Source: CAIJXB01 sp964439595 (GTDB lineage: Bacteria; Chlamydiota; Chlamydiia; Chlamydiales; Rhabdochlamydiaceae). From it: a stretch of 64,000 bases of DNA. The stretch is from NCBI GenBank assembly GCA_964439595.1, contig CAYTOK010000003.1:83603-147602 (forward strand), read 5' to 3'. The position numbers and the translations under genes were made by a program. Every line of letters starts with the position of its first letter. The stretch's first letter is position 1. Shown in pieces: positions 18,406 through 27,456 of the stretch. Below the pieces are notes generated by a model. That model had not been told where the DNA came from, ran no database searches, and was given only the letters and a program-made list of their open reading frames with translations.

Positions 18406-21400
18406 TTAGCTATTAAGTGCTATTCTTTGTTGTTTTTTCTCTTCTCTTTCATGGAAAATAAGCATAAGAGGTGCTGCTATAAACAGGGAAGAGAGCGTTC
18501 CAAATATAATTCCAATAGCCATAACAAGGGTGAATCCAAAAATAGTACTTCCCCCCATGGCAATTAGAGGGATTAATACTAGCAAGGTTGTTCCTGAAGT
18601 TAATACGGTACGACTTAAGGTGACATTAAGAGCTTTGTTAATAAGACTAGGAAGAGTGTTTTTCTTTGCTCCTCGATGCATATCTAAAGCTTCTTCTCTG
18701 ATTCGGTCAAATACAATAATAGTATCATTTAAAGAATATCCTGCGATAGTCATTAGCGCTGCTATTGTTGTTAGATCAATTTGAACAGGCACCCCTAAAG
18801 CATGTAAAAGAGCTATTGCTGCGAGTGTAAAGAAAAGATCATGAGCTAAGCAGATCGTTGCGCTAATTGCATATTTAAATTCAAAACGGATAGTAATATA
18901 GATAAATATGCAAAAAAGAGCGATGAGAAGGCCTATGATAGCACTATTTCTCATTGATTGAGACATCTGTCCGCTAACTTCAGACCAATTTTGTGTTGCT
19001 CCAGCTATAGAGGCATCTGTTAGTTGTACATTAGCTTTCTGCAAAGAAGTTATCACCCAAGTTATTTGAGGATTCACCCCATTATCTGTAGAGGTGCTTA
19101 ATTCTGCAAGAGGTCTTCCTGGCTGAGTTAAAGACTCACTTAGGAATATTTTCACAGAATTTTCTGGAGATAACTCTCTTACCTGTACTTCCTGTGGCTT
19201 TGCTCCAGCTTGGACAAGAGCATTTTCTACTACTTGTCTATAAGATAAATCTTTTAGAGGAGTTAACTCCAAGTTTAAGCTATAACCACCTGTAAAATCC
19301 ATTCCAAAAATAGAATGTCTTTGTCCAGCAAAAAGCATGCAGCCAAATACAATAATAAGAATAGAAGTAATCATGGCAGGTTTGCCGTAGCGTAGAAAAT
19401 CAAATTTTCTAGCTGTAAACCAGTTTAGCATCTCCAGTGATTTATGTTTTGGGTTTTGAATCCATGCACTGAAAAAATATTTTGTAACAAAAAGAGCTGT
19501 AAACATAGAGGAAAGAATCCCTATAATCAAAGTAACAGCAAAGCCTTTCACAGGGCCGGAATCAAATTGTAGCAATATCAAAGCTGCTATAATTGTTGTT
19601 ACATTAGAATCCAAAATGGCAGAAAATGCTTTCTTGTATCCAGCTTGCACTGCTGATCCAATACGACCTGTTGAGGCAAACTCTTCGCGAATTCTTTCAA
19701 AAACAAGAACATTAGCATCAACAGCCATACCAACTGTAAGAATTAGTCCGGCTAGGCTTGCTAGAGTTAGTGTTGCTTGGATATTTTGTAAAGTAGCCCA
19801 CATGATGAGAATGTTGAAAATAACAGCTACAGAAGCAACAACTCCGCTTAATTTGTAGTACCCGGACATAACACCGATTACAAGTATCAGAGCTATGATA
19901 GTAGCCCAAATTCCCATAGAGCGTTCTTTACTTCCCAGTTCAGGACTGACATTTTTTTCAGAAAGAATTTTAGGAGTAAAACTTAGAGATCCTGCCTTTA
20001 AATCAGCTTCTAGTTGGTTGATTTCCCTTTGAGAGAAACTACCGGTAATCATAGCGCTATCTTTTAACGGAGAGTCTAGGGTAGGCGAGCTAACAATAGT
20101 GCCGTTTAAAATAACAGCCATTCTCCATCCATGATTATGGGAGATTTGCCCATTGACTGTCCCGCTGATTTTTTCTTTGGAAAAGGGTGTTGTCCATGCG
20201 GAAAAATCTTCTCTTGGATTAATTTTAATTCCTTCTTTTGAAGTATATGATCCGCTGATATCGAATGAGAGAAAGTTTCCTCTAGAGGGGTCATATGACG
20301 AACGTACATTTCTTAAATTTGATCCTTCTAATGCAAAATTTCTAAACACGATGAGTAAAGGGTGGGTTTGTCCTTGCCACTGTGTATAATCATCACCTCT
20401 AAGTAAAGAGACTTTTGAATATGTGTCATTGAATAGATTTGATGTGTTTGTATCTGTAGGAAGGGAAAGGCGTAACCCTTGGTCATAGAGAAGTCTTGCG
20501 GCTTCGCTGCGAGGTTGTATCATTTCCGGATCTAACGCTTCTCCATAAAGATGTTTGCAAGCAATTCTATGGATTTCTTCTGCGCTTTTATGGTTTGTAA
20601 CTACAGCTTCATTCCAAACTTCTTGTAGGAATTTATTGACTGAGCTAGCTAAATTAGTGTTATTCGGAGTGAATTTCTCATTAACTACGTGAAAAAACAT
20701 GGACGAGGCTTTTACTAGTTCTGCAGCTGAAAGATTTTGAGACCCTGGAAAATCTAAAGTTATAAGATCTCCTTCTTGTCTGATACTTACTTCTGAGACG
20801 CCCATTTTATTAACGCGTGCATAAAGTTCGTTAATTCCTTGTTTTATATCAGCTTCATTTGTAACAGGTCTATTATTGGAGTCCCTAAGTTCGATTTGGA
20901 CTGTTTTCCCCCCAGATAGGTCAAGGCCCCAATGGAGAATTTTACGATCATCCCCACGGAAGTATCTAGTCGCACTTAAAGCAAGATTGCTAAGAAGAGC
21001 ACTTTTTGTTGGTTTTGGTACATCAAATCGAGAAACTCCCTTAATACTAAGTTGAGCTGCTCTATAGTCATCTCGCCATTTAAGGAGGTCTTCATGAATT
21101 GCTGTGTCTATTTTATTTTCTGTTAAAATTCTTTGTTCTACATTAGAGAAATCTAATACAGCATAACGTTTAGTCCCTTTAACGGTAAAGGCTTCTCTAG
21201 AGGCGGCTAGCACATTTTGAAAATAATCGGGCGATTCAAAGATAAAGTCGCCGGCAAACTCTTTACTTACGGAAAGAAGAGATCCTTCATATCCCATGTA
21301 TCCTGATTTGCTGAGTAACAGCTTCAAATTTTGGAAGTCTTGTAAAAAGTTTTGAGAATCCTTAGAAGAAGAGTCTTCTTTTATTTTTTTGAGAATTTTA

Positions 21401-22935
21401 TCTATGCCTTTTGCTATCACATAGATAGAATTCATGCGAAATCCTGTTTCAGGGGCTCTAGCTTCATTAGATGGGGCATAGATTACAAGGCTTAGGTTTT
21501 TCTGTTCTGCAGGAAGAGCTGTGTAAGAGTCGTAGTCTAGAATAGGGAATACATCCGCCTGTAAATCAGGGTGGGTTGGATTCCAAGAAGATAGTATAAG
21601 ATTTTTTATGTTTCTTACTTCAGCTTCTGCAATAGCGCTTAATCTAAACGCTAAAAAACTACTGCTTTCAGTTAAAGAAGAAAGAGGGATTTGATATTTC
21701 CCTTTTATAGGTACAATAGTTTCATCTGTTTGACGCGCTATATAGGCTAGCTCGTTGAATAAAAATTGTTCAGTTTTTTCTAGGATTTTATTGTTTTGCT
21801 GAGCGAGACTTTCTTGAAATTGGATTATATCGGAATATAAATTGAGAGTAATTGTCTCGTTTTGGAGATCTACCTGGATAGACTCAATAAAAGGGTTTCG
21901 ACCTGCTAAAGGAAGAGTTTGTAAAGAGGAGTCACTTGTTAGGTTTTGAAGGTCGGGCTTTATATTGGAATAGGTCCATGGAGAGCCTTCTGAAGAGACG
22001 TTGACTCCGTATGTTCTTAAAAGAGACGCTGCATTTTTACAAAGAGTAATTCTAGAGGTAAGAACTTCTTTAAGTTGTACTTTTGTAGAGTCTAGATATT
22101 GGCCCTGTTCTTTTAGTGTTGAAGCTTCTTGCGTGATAGTTTGGACTTCTTCTTTTAAAAAATCTGCAGTTGCTTCGATTTTTCCAGCAATCTTTTCTAC
22201 GTTTTTCCCCGTTTTTTGCGCAAATGAAGAAAAAAATCGCTTTGTGATTGCGGGATTGTCTCCGAAAGATTGTATGAAAGATACAAGGTTGTCTGAGAGC
22301 ATTAAAGAAAGTTCTGTTCGAAGTGCTGAGTCATTAGTTGCTAGTAGAGCTTCAGCAAATTGGGCGTTTTGCGTCATGCCCCCAGTTGCTAGAGCAATTT
22401 GTAAAACTCTATCGGAAATGAGAGCTTGATAAAGGGGGGTTGGCTTTCCTGTTGCATCAAATTTTGCAGAAAATTCAAACAAAGATTTCCCTTCATTTTT
22501 TGCAAGATTTAAAGGGATATTTCTTTTGATTTTAACGGTTTTATTATCTTTATTAGTTTCTGTTCCGTACAAAGAGAGCTGGGATGGTGTGAAAGGAATT
22601 AAAGCTCCGGCACGGGGAAGATACGTTTTCAAAATTTGCGCTTCTTTTTCTGAAGAAAAAGTGACCAGAAGAAGTTCTTGACTTTCTGGATCTTGTGAAA
22701 TTGTTTGAGGGCTAATTTTTAATAGCTTGCAAAAAGAATTTATCCAGGAAATAGCTTGAGGTTCTAGATCGTTAATTCTTTTAGTGATTTGAAGGGAGAT
22801 TTCAGTGGCTTTAGGCTCTGTAACAGGAGAGTTTAGAGGTTTCGTATAAAAAAAAACTGTAGGTAAAATGTTGTAGACTGTCAAAGCGGTAACGATTAAA
22901 ATCAGTGTTAGTTGCCATTTTTTTTTCTTTTGCAT
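18406..22935 (-). CDS. secDF: Fused protein translocase subunits SecD-SecF
   Basis: Inner-membrane motor that uses proton motive force to complete Sec export. The 1509-residue protein joins SecD and SecF, as in other chlamydiae. After an N-terminal membrane segment comes an unusually long periplasmic region (about residues 30-990) including the SecD P1 motif LHWGLDLSGGKTVQIEL; the SecD membrane domain follows (AVDANVLVFERIREE). A second half begins with GMDFTGGYSLNLEL and contains the SecF motif SLNDTIIVFDRIREE. About 12 membrane segments are predicted. It is much longer than SecD plus SecF of E. coli (about 940 residues) because of the extended periplasmic insert. Start ATG 22935. Confidence 0.96.
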   Translation of the reverse strand: MQKKKKWQLTLILIVTALTVYNILPTVFFYTKPLNSPVTEPKATEISLQITKRINDLEPQAISWINSFCKLLKISPQTISQDPESQELLLVTFSSEKEAQILKTYLPRAGALIPFTPSQLSLYGTETNKDNKTVKIKRNIPLNLAKNEGKSLFEFSAKFDATGKPTPLYQALISDRVLQIALATGGMTQNAQFAEALLATNDSALRTELSLMLSDNLVSFIQSFGDNPAITKRFFSSFAQKTGKNVEKIAGKIEATADFLKEEVQTITQEASTLKEQGQYLDSTKVQLKEVLTSRITLCKNAASLLRTYGVNVSSEGSPWTYSNIKPDLQNLTSDSSLQTLPLAGRNPFIESIQVDLQNETITLNLYSDIIQFQESLAQQNNKILEKTEQFLFNELAYIARQTDETIVPIKGKYQIPLSSLTESSSFLAFRLSAIAEAEVRNIKNLILSSWNPTHPDLQADVFPILDYDSYTALPAEQKNLSLVIYAPSNEARAPETGFRMNSIYVIAKGIDKILKKIKEDSSSKDSQNFLQDFQNLKLLLSKSGYMGYEGSLLSVSKEFAGDFIFESPDYFQNVLAASREAFTVKGTKRYAVLDFSNVEQRILTENKIDTAIHEDLLKWRDDYRAAQLSIKGVSRFDVPKPTKSALLSNLALSATRYFRGDDRKILHWGLDLSGGKTVQIELRDSNNRPVTNEADIKQGINELYARVNKMGVSEVSIRQEGDLITLDFPGSQNLSAAELVKASSMFFHVVNEKFTPNNTNLASSVNKFLQEVWNEAVVTNHKSAEEIHRIACKHLYGEALDPEMIQPRSEAARLLYDQGLRLSLPTDTNTSNLFNDTYSKVSLLRGDDYTQWQGQTHPLLIVFRNFALEGSNLRNVRSSYDPSRGNFLSFDISGSYTSKEGIKINPREDFSAWTTPFSKEKISGTVNGQISHNHGWRMAVILNGTIVSSPTLDSPLKDSAMITGSFSQREINQLEADLKAGSLSFTPKILSEKNVSPELGSKERSMGIWATIIALILVIGVMSGYYKLSGVVASVAVIFNILIMWATLQNIQATLTLASLAGLILTVGMAVDANVLVFERIREEFASTGRIGSAVQAGYKKAFSAILDSNVTTIIAALILLQFDSGPVKGFAVTLIIGILSSMFTALFVTKYFFSAWIQNPKHKSLEMLNWFTARKFDFLRYGKPAMITSILIIVFGCMLFAGQRHSIFGMDFTGGYSLNLELTPLKDLSYRQVVENALVQAGAKPQEVQVRELSPENSVKIFLSESLTQPGRPLAELSTSTDNGVNPQITWVITSLQKANVQLTDASIAGATQNWSEVSGQMSQSMRNSAIIGLLIALFCIFIYITIRFEFKYAISATICLAHDLFFTLAAIALLHALGVPVQIDLTTIAALMTIAGYSLNDTIIVFDRIREEALDMHRGAKKNTLPSLINKALNVTLSRTVLTSGTTLLVLIPLIAMGGSTIFGFTLVMAIGIIFGTLSSLFIAAPLMLIFHEREEKKQQRIALNS

Positions 22936-23227
22936 AATCCTTAAGGTCCTCTAAGTGATATGATTGAATGGAATCAGTCTTGTGAGGAGCTTACATAAAA
23001 GCGAGAATATGTTTCCGGCACCCTTCACAGACAGCTATAAAAAATTGTACTGTTTAGAAGGATATCGATAGAGTAGGATTCTGTCTAGTGAAATAAAACA
23101 GGAGTGGCTATTCTTGGTAAGAAAAATGGCGTATTCACTGAAATTTTTCTTTGAGTTCTGTTTTTTTTGTTATTGGTTTTTTTAATTACAATTCTTTTGT
23201 AAATGTCATTATTTTGGGATTTTTAAT

Positions 23228-24115
23228 ATGATTTATTTTGGATTAGTTTTTGTTTGTAGTGCATTTCAGTTACCGCAGGCTTTTTCTGTAAAGCAAGTTC
23301 AGGAAGAACGTTTGCAAAGAGAAGATGCCTTATCAATATATTTTGCTAACTTAAAAAGTTTACAAGAAGAAGAGAAATGGCAAGAAATTATTGAGCTTGG
23401 ATCTCTTGCTTTAGAAAAAAGTGAGGGTATAGAGCGTTTTCAGATCATAGACCAGCTTGTTTCTACGCATTTTCGATTAGGGAATTTTTCTCAGGCAATG
23501 GAAAAAGCGGAGGAGTTGTCTACTTTAGGAGAAAGACTTGGAGATCCTATTTTAGTGATAAATAGTTTATACAAGCTTTCTGCAGTGGTAAGAGGAAATG
23601 CTGGGAGTATGTTAGATAGTCAGGTTCAAAGAAGGTTATTTGAAGAAGCTCGCTCTTTAGCAGCTAGAGCTTTAAGTCTTTATAGAGAATCTAAGATAGA
23701 AGATGTTATTTTAAAGGCTAAAATTCTTTTTAATGCTGGAGCTGCTGAGTGCGATGATGTCGAAGGTGACTATAAAAAGGGAATTGCAATGTACGAAGAA
23801 GCCTTAACTCTTTTTAAGACCTCTGAAGAAGAATTTTATATAGATTATCGCCAAAGGTTGCTGATTCGTCTTGGTAAGGCATATTTTTTACAGAATGATC
23901 TGGGACGTACTCAAATAATCATTGATCAATTGGAAAGTCAGCTTTTAAAAAAGAGAACAGGAATGCATTTCAGGTATCTAAAAGCGCAGCTACTTCGTGC
24001 TAAAAATTTAAAGAGTCAAGCTTTACAAGAAGCTGAAATAGGATTGAAGATTGGGGTGGAGCTGGAAGCGAAGGCGGATATTGCGCGTTTTCAAAATTTT
24101 CTTCTTGAAATTTAG
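23228..24115 (+). CDS. Exported TPR-like repeat protein
   Basis: A 295-residue, mainly helical protein with an N-terminal hydrophobic segment (residues 2-19, ending QAFS), consistent with export. Tetratricopeptide-like helix pairs are visible around residues 40-75 (EEKWQEIIELGSLALEKSEG), 85-110 (RLGNFSQAMEKAEELSTLGE), 170-200 and 215-245. It is divergent from secDF and precedes the purA relic and uppS, the position of the uncharacterised chlamydial gene CT449, though similarity to that gene is not established. A protein-protein interaction role is the usual TPR expectation. Confidence 0.72.
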   Translation: MIYFGLVFVCSAFQLPQAFSVKQVQEERLQREDALSIYFANLKSLQEEEKWQEIIELGSLALEKSEGIERFQIIDQLVSTHFRLGNFSQAMEKAEELSTLGERLGDPILVINSLYKLSAVVRGNAGSMLDSQVQRRLFEEARSLAARALSLYRESKIEDVILKAKILFNAGAAECDDVEGDYKKGIAMYEEALTLFKTSEEEFYIDYRQRLLIRLGKAYFLQNDLGRTQIIIDQLESQLLKKRTGMHFRYLKAQLLRAKNLKSQALQEAEIGLKIGVELEAKADIARFQNFLLEI

Positions 24116-24202
24116 ATGTCTAGAATTGTGATTCGATTATTTCTATAATTAGGAGGATCAGGTATAGTGTGTTACGTAATGTGTGTTTTTTAAGGAGAAA
24201 GC

Positions 24203-24487
24203 ATGTCTGGGTTAATTGTAGTAGGTGTTCAGTGGAGATATGAGCTGGGAGGTGCGATCCTAGGTACACCCCCTGCAACGACTTCCCTATGGCTTTTTGC
24301 TCGTCCTATATATGAAGAAGTAGAGGGTTGGAAGAAGGATACGAAAAAGGTAACGGCTTATGAAGAGTTGCTCCCTCAGGCCAAGGCTTATTTAAATAGG
24401 TTGGAAAAGCTATGTAATATTCCCATCTCTTTTATTTCGTATGGACCCGAAAGAGAAAAAACCTTTCAAATATTACCGGTATTTTAG
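24203..24487 (+). pseudogene. purA: In-frame internally deleted adenylosuccinate synthetase (PurA relic)
   Basis: A 94-codon frame with an ideal AAGGAG ribosome site. Residues 1-20 match the PurA N-terminus (MxxxVVVGxQWxDEGKGKIV), reading IVVGVQWRYELGGAIL, and residues 24-94 match the PurA C-terminus: ARPIYEEVEGWKKDT, LLPQAKAYLNRLEKLC, IPISFISYGPEREKT. Roughly 330 residues of the catalytic middle are missing. In the surviving GTP-loop region the catalytic Asp is Tyr and the GKGK lysines are gone, so it cannot make adenylosuccinate. The deletion kept the frame. It could still be translated; whether it has any function is unknown. The stop lies 7 bases before the uppS start. Confidence 0.75.
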
Positions 24488-24494
24488 TGTAACT

Positions 24495-25271
24495 ATGAGC
24501 TTTTTATTTACCAATACATCGATAGAAACAGGCTGTGACTTAAAGGAGAAAGTACTAGAATCTTCTCCTGTGGATGTTCCAAGACATATTGCAATCGTTA
24601 TGGATGGTAATAGAAGGTGGGCTAAAAAAAGAGGGCTTCCGGCTACATATGGGCACTGGAAGGGGTCTGATGTTATTGCTAAGATTGTACGTTTTGCTTC
24701 GCAGTTAGGGGTGAAAGTATTGACTTTGTATGCTTTTTCTACAGAAAATTGGAAGAGATCTCAAGAAGAAGTAGACGAGTTAATGAAACTCATTTCTTTT
24801 TATTTGCACAAGAATATGCAGTTTATGGAAGAAGAGTCGGTTAGGTTAGAGACCATTGGAGATTTGGCATTATTACCAGAGTCTGTGCAAGAGACTATTG
24901 CGGTTGCTAAGAAAAAAACAGCAAAAGGGTCTCAGATAACATTGGTATTAGCTTTGAATTACGGTGGACGGGATGAAATAAAGCGTGCTTTCGTTAAAAT
25001 AGCAAACGATCTTGAAGAAGGGAAGCTACAAAAAAAAGATATTTCAGAAAATCTTATTTCTACCTATTTAGATACGGCGAGCTTGGGAGGAGATCCTGAT
25101 CTTTTTATTCGTACCAGCGGGGAAAAACGATTTAGCAATTTTCTTCTTTGGCAAATATCGTATGCTGAAGTATATATGACTGAGGTGCTATGGCCTGATT
25201 TTACTCCTAGCGATTTATTAGATGCAATTAAAGAATTTCAAAAAAGAAGCAGAAGGCTTGGTGGAGCATGA
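24495..25271 (+). CDS. uppS: Undecaprenyl diphosphate synthase
   Basis: Cis-prenyltransferase that builds the C55 lipid carrier for peptidoglycan and other glycans. Seen: IAIVMDGNRRWAKKRG with the catalytic Asp, the YAFSTENWKRS motif, and DLFIRTSGEKRFSNFLLWQ with the C-terminal YAEVYMTEVLWPDF. The frame opens at ATG 24441 inside the purA relic, but ATG 24495 gives 258 residues, close to the family length; neither has a clear ribosome site, so coupling to the upstream frame is possible. Overlaps cdsA by 4 bases (ATGA). First of the uppS-cdsA-cmk-plsC run shared with Chlamydia. Confidence 0.95.
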   Translation: MSFLFTNTSIETGCDLKEKVLESSPVDVPRHIAIVMDGNRRWAKKRGLPATYGHWKGSDVIAKIVRFASQLGVKVLTLYAFSTENWKRSQEEVDELMKLISFYLHKNMQFMEEESVRLETIGDLALLPESVQETIAVAKKKTAKGSQITLVLALNYGGRDEIKRAFVKIANDLEEGKLQKKDISENLISTYLDTASLGGDPDLFIRTSGEKRFSNFLLWQISYAEVYMTEVLWPDFTPSDLLDAIKEFQKRSRRLGGA

Positions 25272-26134
25272 TTCGTAAAAATTTAACTGATTTAAAAAAG
25301 AGATTAGCAGTTTCTTCTATAGCTTGTTTGGTGATTGCCTCTTTGGTAGTTTTTTCTCATCTTTTTTTTGTACAAATACTTCTTGTATTATTAGTTGCGG
25401 GATTAGCAGGTGTGGGCGTTTGGGAATATGTCCAATTTGCTAAGGCAAAAGATCTTCAGCCTGCAGTAAAGTCTATGGTTGCTATCGCGGTTGCCCTTGT
25501 TTTTGCTTTTTTCTCTGCGCATAAAATGATTGTGGTTTCCCAAATGCCAACAATTGTTTTGGCTTTTAGCGCCGTAATTTTTTTTCTTATCCATTTTAAA
25601 GATAGAAGTGACGCTATTTTGCATGTGGCCGTCGAGTTTTTTGGTGTGTGTTATGTTGCTGTCCCTTTGAGTTTTATGTTAGCTATTATATATCCAATTT
25701 CTCTAACAGGAATGTCTTGGGATGGTAGATGGTGGCTTGTATACCTTATTTTAGTTACTAAGGTAACAGATGTTGGAGCGTATTTTGTTGGAAGACTTTG
25801 GGGTCGCGTTAAGTTAGCTCCTGCTTTAAGCCCTAAAAAAACAGTGGAGGGCGCTGTTGCTGGTTTTATTTGTGCTGTTCTTTTTAGCATTCTTATGAGC
25901 CTCTTAGGAGGAGTTTTTTCTTCTTCGTTATTTGTATTACCTTTACCTGCTGCAATTATTTTAGGCGCGTGTATTGGCATTGCAGGACAAGTTGGTGATT
26001 TAGCAGAGTCTCTTTTAAAAAGAGATGCTGTAGTAAAAGACAGTAATGCTCTTCCTGGACTTGGTGGCGTTTTGGATATGGTGGATTCTCTTTTACTGAC
26101 GGCTCCCATTGTCTATTTTTATTTAAAACTTTAG
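25268..26134 (+). CDS. cdsA: Phosphatidate cytidylyltransferase
   Basis: Integral membrane enzyme making CDP-diacylglycerol from phosphatidate and CTP, the entry to phospholipid head-group synthesis. The 288-residue protein has about seven to eight membrane segments and the CDP-diglyceride synthase signature near the C-terminus: LLKRDAVVKDSNALPGLGG with LDMVDS, preceded by SPKKTVEGAVAGF. ATG overlaps the uppS stop; cmk follows 8 bases later, so the four genes form an operon. Confidence 0.95.
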   Translation: MIRKNLTDLKKRLAVSSIACLVIASLVVFSHLFFVQILLVLLVAGLAGVGVWEYVQFAKAKDLQPAVKSMVAIAVALVFAFFSAHKMIVVSQMPTIVLAFSAVIFFLIHFKDRSDAILHVAVEFFGVCYVAVPLSFMLAIIYPISLTGMSWDGRWWLVYLILVTKVTDVGAYFVGRLWGRVKLAPALSPKKTVEGAVAGFICAVLFSILMSLLGGVFSSSLFVLPLPAAIILGACIGIAGQVGDLAESLLKRDAVVKDSNALPGLGGVLDMVDSLLLTAPIVYFYLKL

Positions 26135-26142
26135 GACCCTCT

Positions 26143-26796
26143 ATGATTATTACTATTGATGGCCCTTCTGGCACCGGAAAGTCTACCGTGGCAAGACTTT
26201 TGGCTAAGAAGCTCGGTTTTCATTTTTTTGATACAGGGGCTCTTTATAGAGCATTTGCTTGGTGGCTTTTTTCTCAAAATATTTCGCTAGATAGAGCAAA
26301 AGAAGGCCTAGCTTCCTTTGTTTTTCGTATAGGGGGAAATCAGGAAGTAAAAAGATACTATGTAAATGAGATAGATGTAACTGAGGATATTCGTACAAAG
26401 ACTATTACAGAAGCAGCCTCTAGTATAGCGCGAATTAAAGAAGTTAGAGAGGACTTTCTTCCCATACAAAGAGCTTTTGGAAGAAAATATGACTCGGTAT
26501 TTGAAGGAAGAGATTTAGGGAGTGTGGTTTTTCCTGACGCAGACAAAAAGTTTTTTTTAACGGCAAGTCCTGAAGTTCGTGCTGAAAGACGTTACAAGGA
26601 GCTTTTGTTAAAAAATGTAAAAGAGCCTTTAACTAAAGAAGAGGTTTTTGAAGACATGCAAGTAAGAGATCATCAAGATTCCTCTAGAAAGATAGCCCCT
26701 CTTGTTTGTCCTGAAGGTGCTTTTCTTCTTGATACATCAGGATTATCTGCTGAGGAGGTCGTCGATTCTCTTATTAATAATTTAAAGCAAAGGTAG
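26143..26796 (+). CDS. cmk: Cytidylate kinase
   Basis: Phosphorylates CMP and dCMP. The 217-residue protein begins with the P-loop GPSGTGKSTVARLLAKKLG, then DTGALYRAFAWWL, the nucleotide-monophosphate site EGRDLGSVVFPDADKKFFL and the lid region with ERRYKELL and RDHQDSSRKIAPL. Length is typical. Lies between cdsA (8-base gap) and plsC (7-base gap); recycles CMP released in phospholipid synthesis. Confidence 0.96.
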   Translation: MIITIDGPSGTGKSTVARLLAKKLGFHFFDTGALYRAFAWWLFSQNISLDRAKEGLASFVFRIGGNQEVKRYYVNEIDVTEDIRTKTITEAASSIARIKEVREDFLPIQRAFGRKYDSVFEGRDLGSVVFPDADKKFFLTASPEVRAERRYKELLLKNVKEPLTKEEVFEDMQVRDHQDSSRKIAPLVCPEGAFLLDTSGLSAEEVVDSLINNLKQR

Positions 26797-26803
26797 GAGA
26801 CAG

Positions 26804-27454
26804 GTGCAGGGGTGGTTAAAAAATTCTAAAAATAGCTTCTATAAGATCATATTATTCTTAGTATATTGGTTTTTTAAAATTATGTATCGACATAAAATTT
26901 ATGGAGCTGAGTCCTTTTATCCTGGTGCAGCCATTTTAGCTGCCAACCATGTTTCTTTTTATGATCCTCCTCTTCTTTCTATTTCAACTCCGTATGAAGT
27001 GCATTTTCTAGCACGAAAAACTCTTTTTGATGTTCCTGTTTTCTCTGCGCTTATTCGTCGATTAAATGCCCATCCGGTATCTGGTAAGGCACAGGATGTT
27101 GCTGTTTTTAAAACAGTCGTGCGTTTAATGAAACAGGGGAAAAAAGTAATTATTTTTCCTGAAGGCAGACGTTCTAAAAATGGAGTTCTTCAGCCGATTA
27201 AGCCAGGGATTTCTGTATTTATTTCTAGAACGGGAGCTGCTGTGATACCTGCTTATTTGCATGGTACTTTTTCTGTGTGGCCAAGTAAAAAGAAGTTTCC
27301 TAAGCTTTTTGGTAAAACTGCTTGTGTATTTGGAAAGCCTATACATTTTTCTTCGAGTGCTACGCAAGAAGAGGTGGCATCTCAGATTGAAGCTTCTATT
27401 TTATCGTTAAAAGATTGGTATGAAAGAGGAGCCAAAGGCTCCCCTCATGAGTAA
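26804..27454 (+). CDS. plsC: 1-acyl-sn-glycerol-3-phosphate acyltransferase
   Basis: Acylates lysophosphatidate to phosphatidate at the inner membrane, feeding CdsA. The 216-residue protein has an N-terminal membrane segment (residues 11-25), the catalytic block NHVSFYDPP (NHxxxxD box near residue 48), and FPEGRRSKNG, the acyl-acceptor motif, followed by a basic C-terminal region. GTG 26804 is preceded by TAGGAGA. The gene ends 2 bases before the convergent porin gene, and its last codons contain a GGAGCC/GGCTCC hairpin (27428-27442) that may help stop transcription. Confidence 0.95.
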   Translation: MQGWLKNSKNSFYKIILFLVYWFFKIMYRHKIYGAESFYPGAAILAANHVSFYDPPLLSISTPYEVHFLARKTLFDVPVFSALIRRLNAHPVSGKAQDVAVFKTVVRLMKQGKKVIIFPEGRRSKNGVLQPIKPGISVFISRTGAAVIPAYLHGTFSVWPSKKKFPKLFGKTACVFGKPIHFSSSATQEEVASQIEASILSLKDWYERGAKGSPHE

Positions 27455-27456
27455 AA

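Noticed and set aside
24151..24193. AGGAGG followed by a GTG-initiated 8-codon frame ending just before the purA relic
   Set aside because: Could be a leader peptide, but eight codons with no repeated regulatory codon or alternative hairpins seen give no support.
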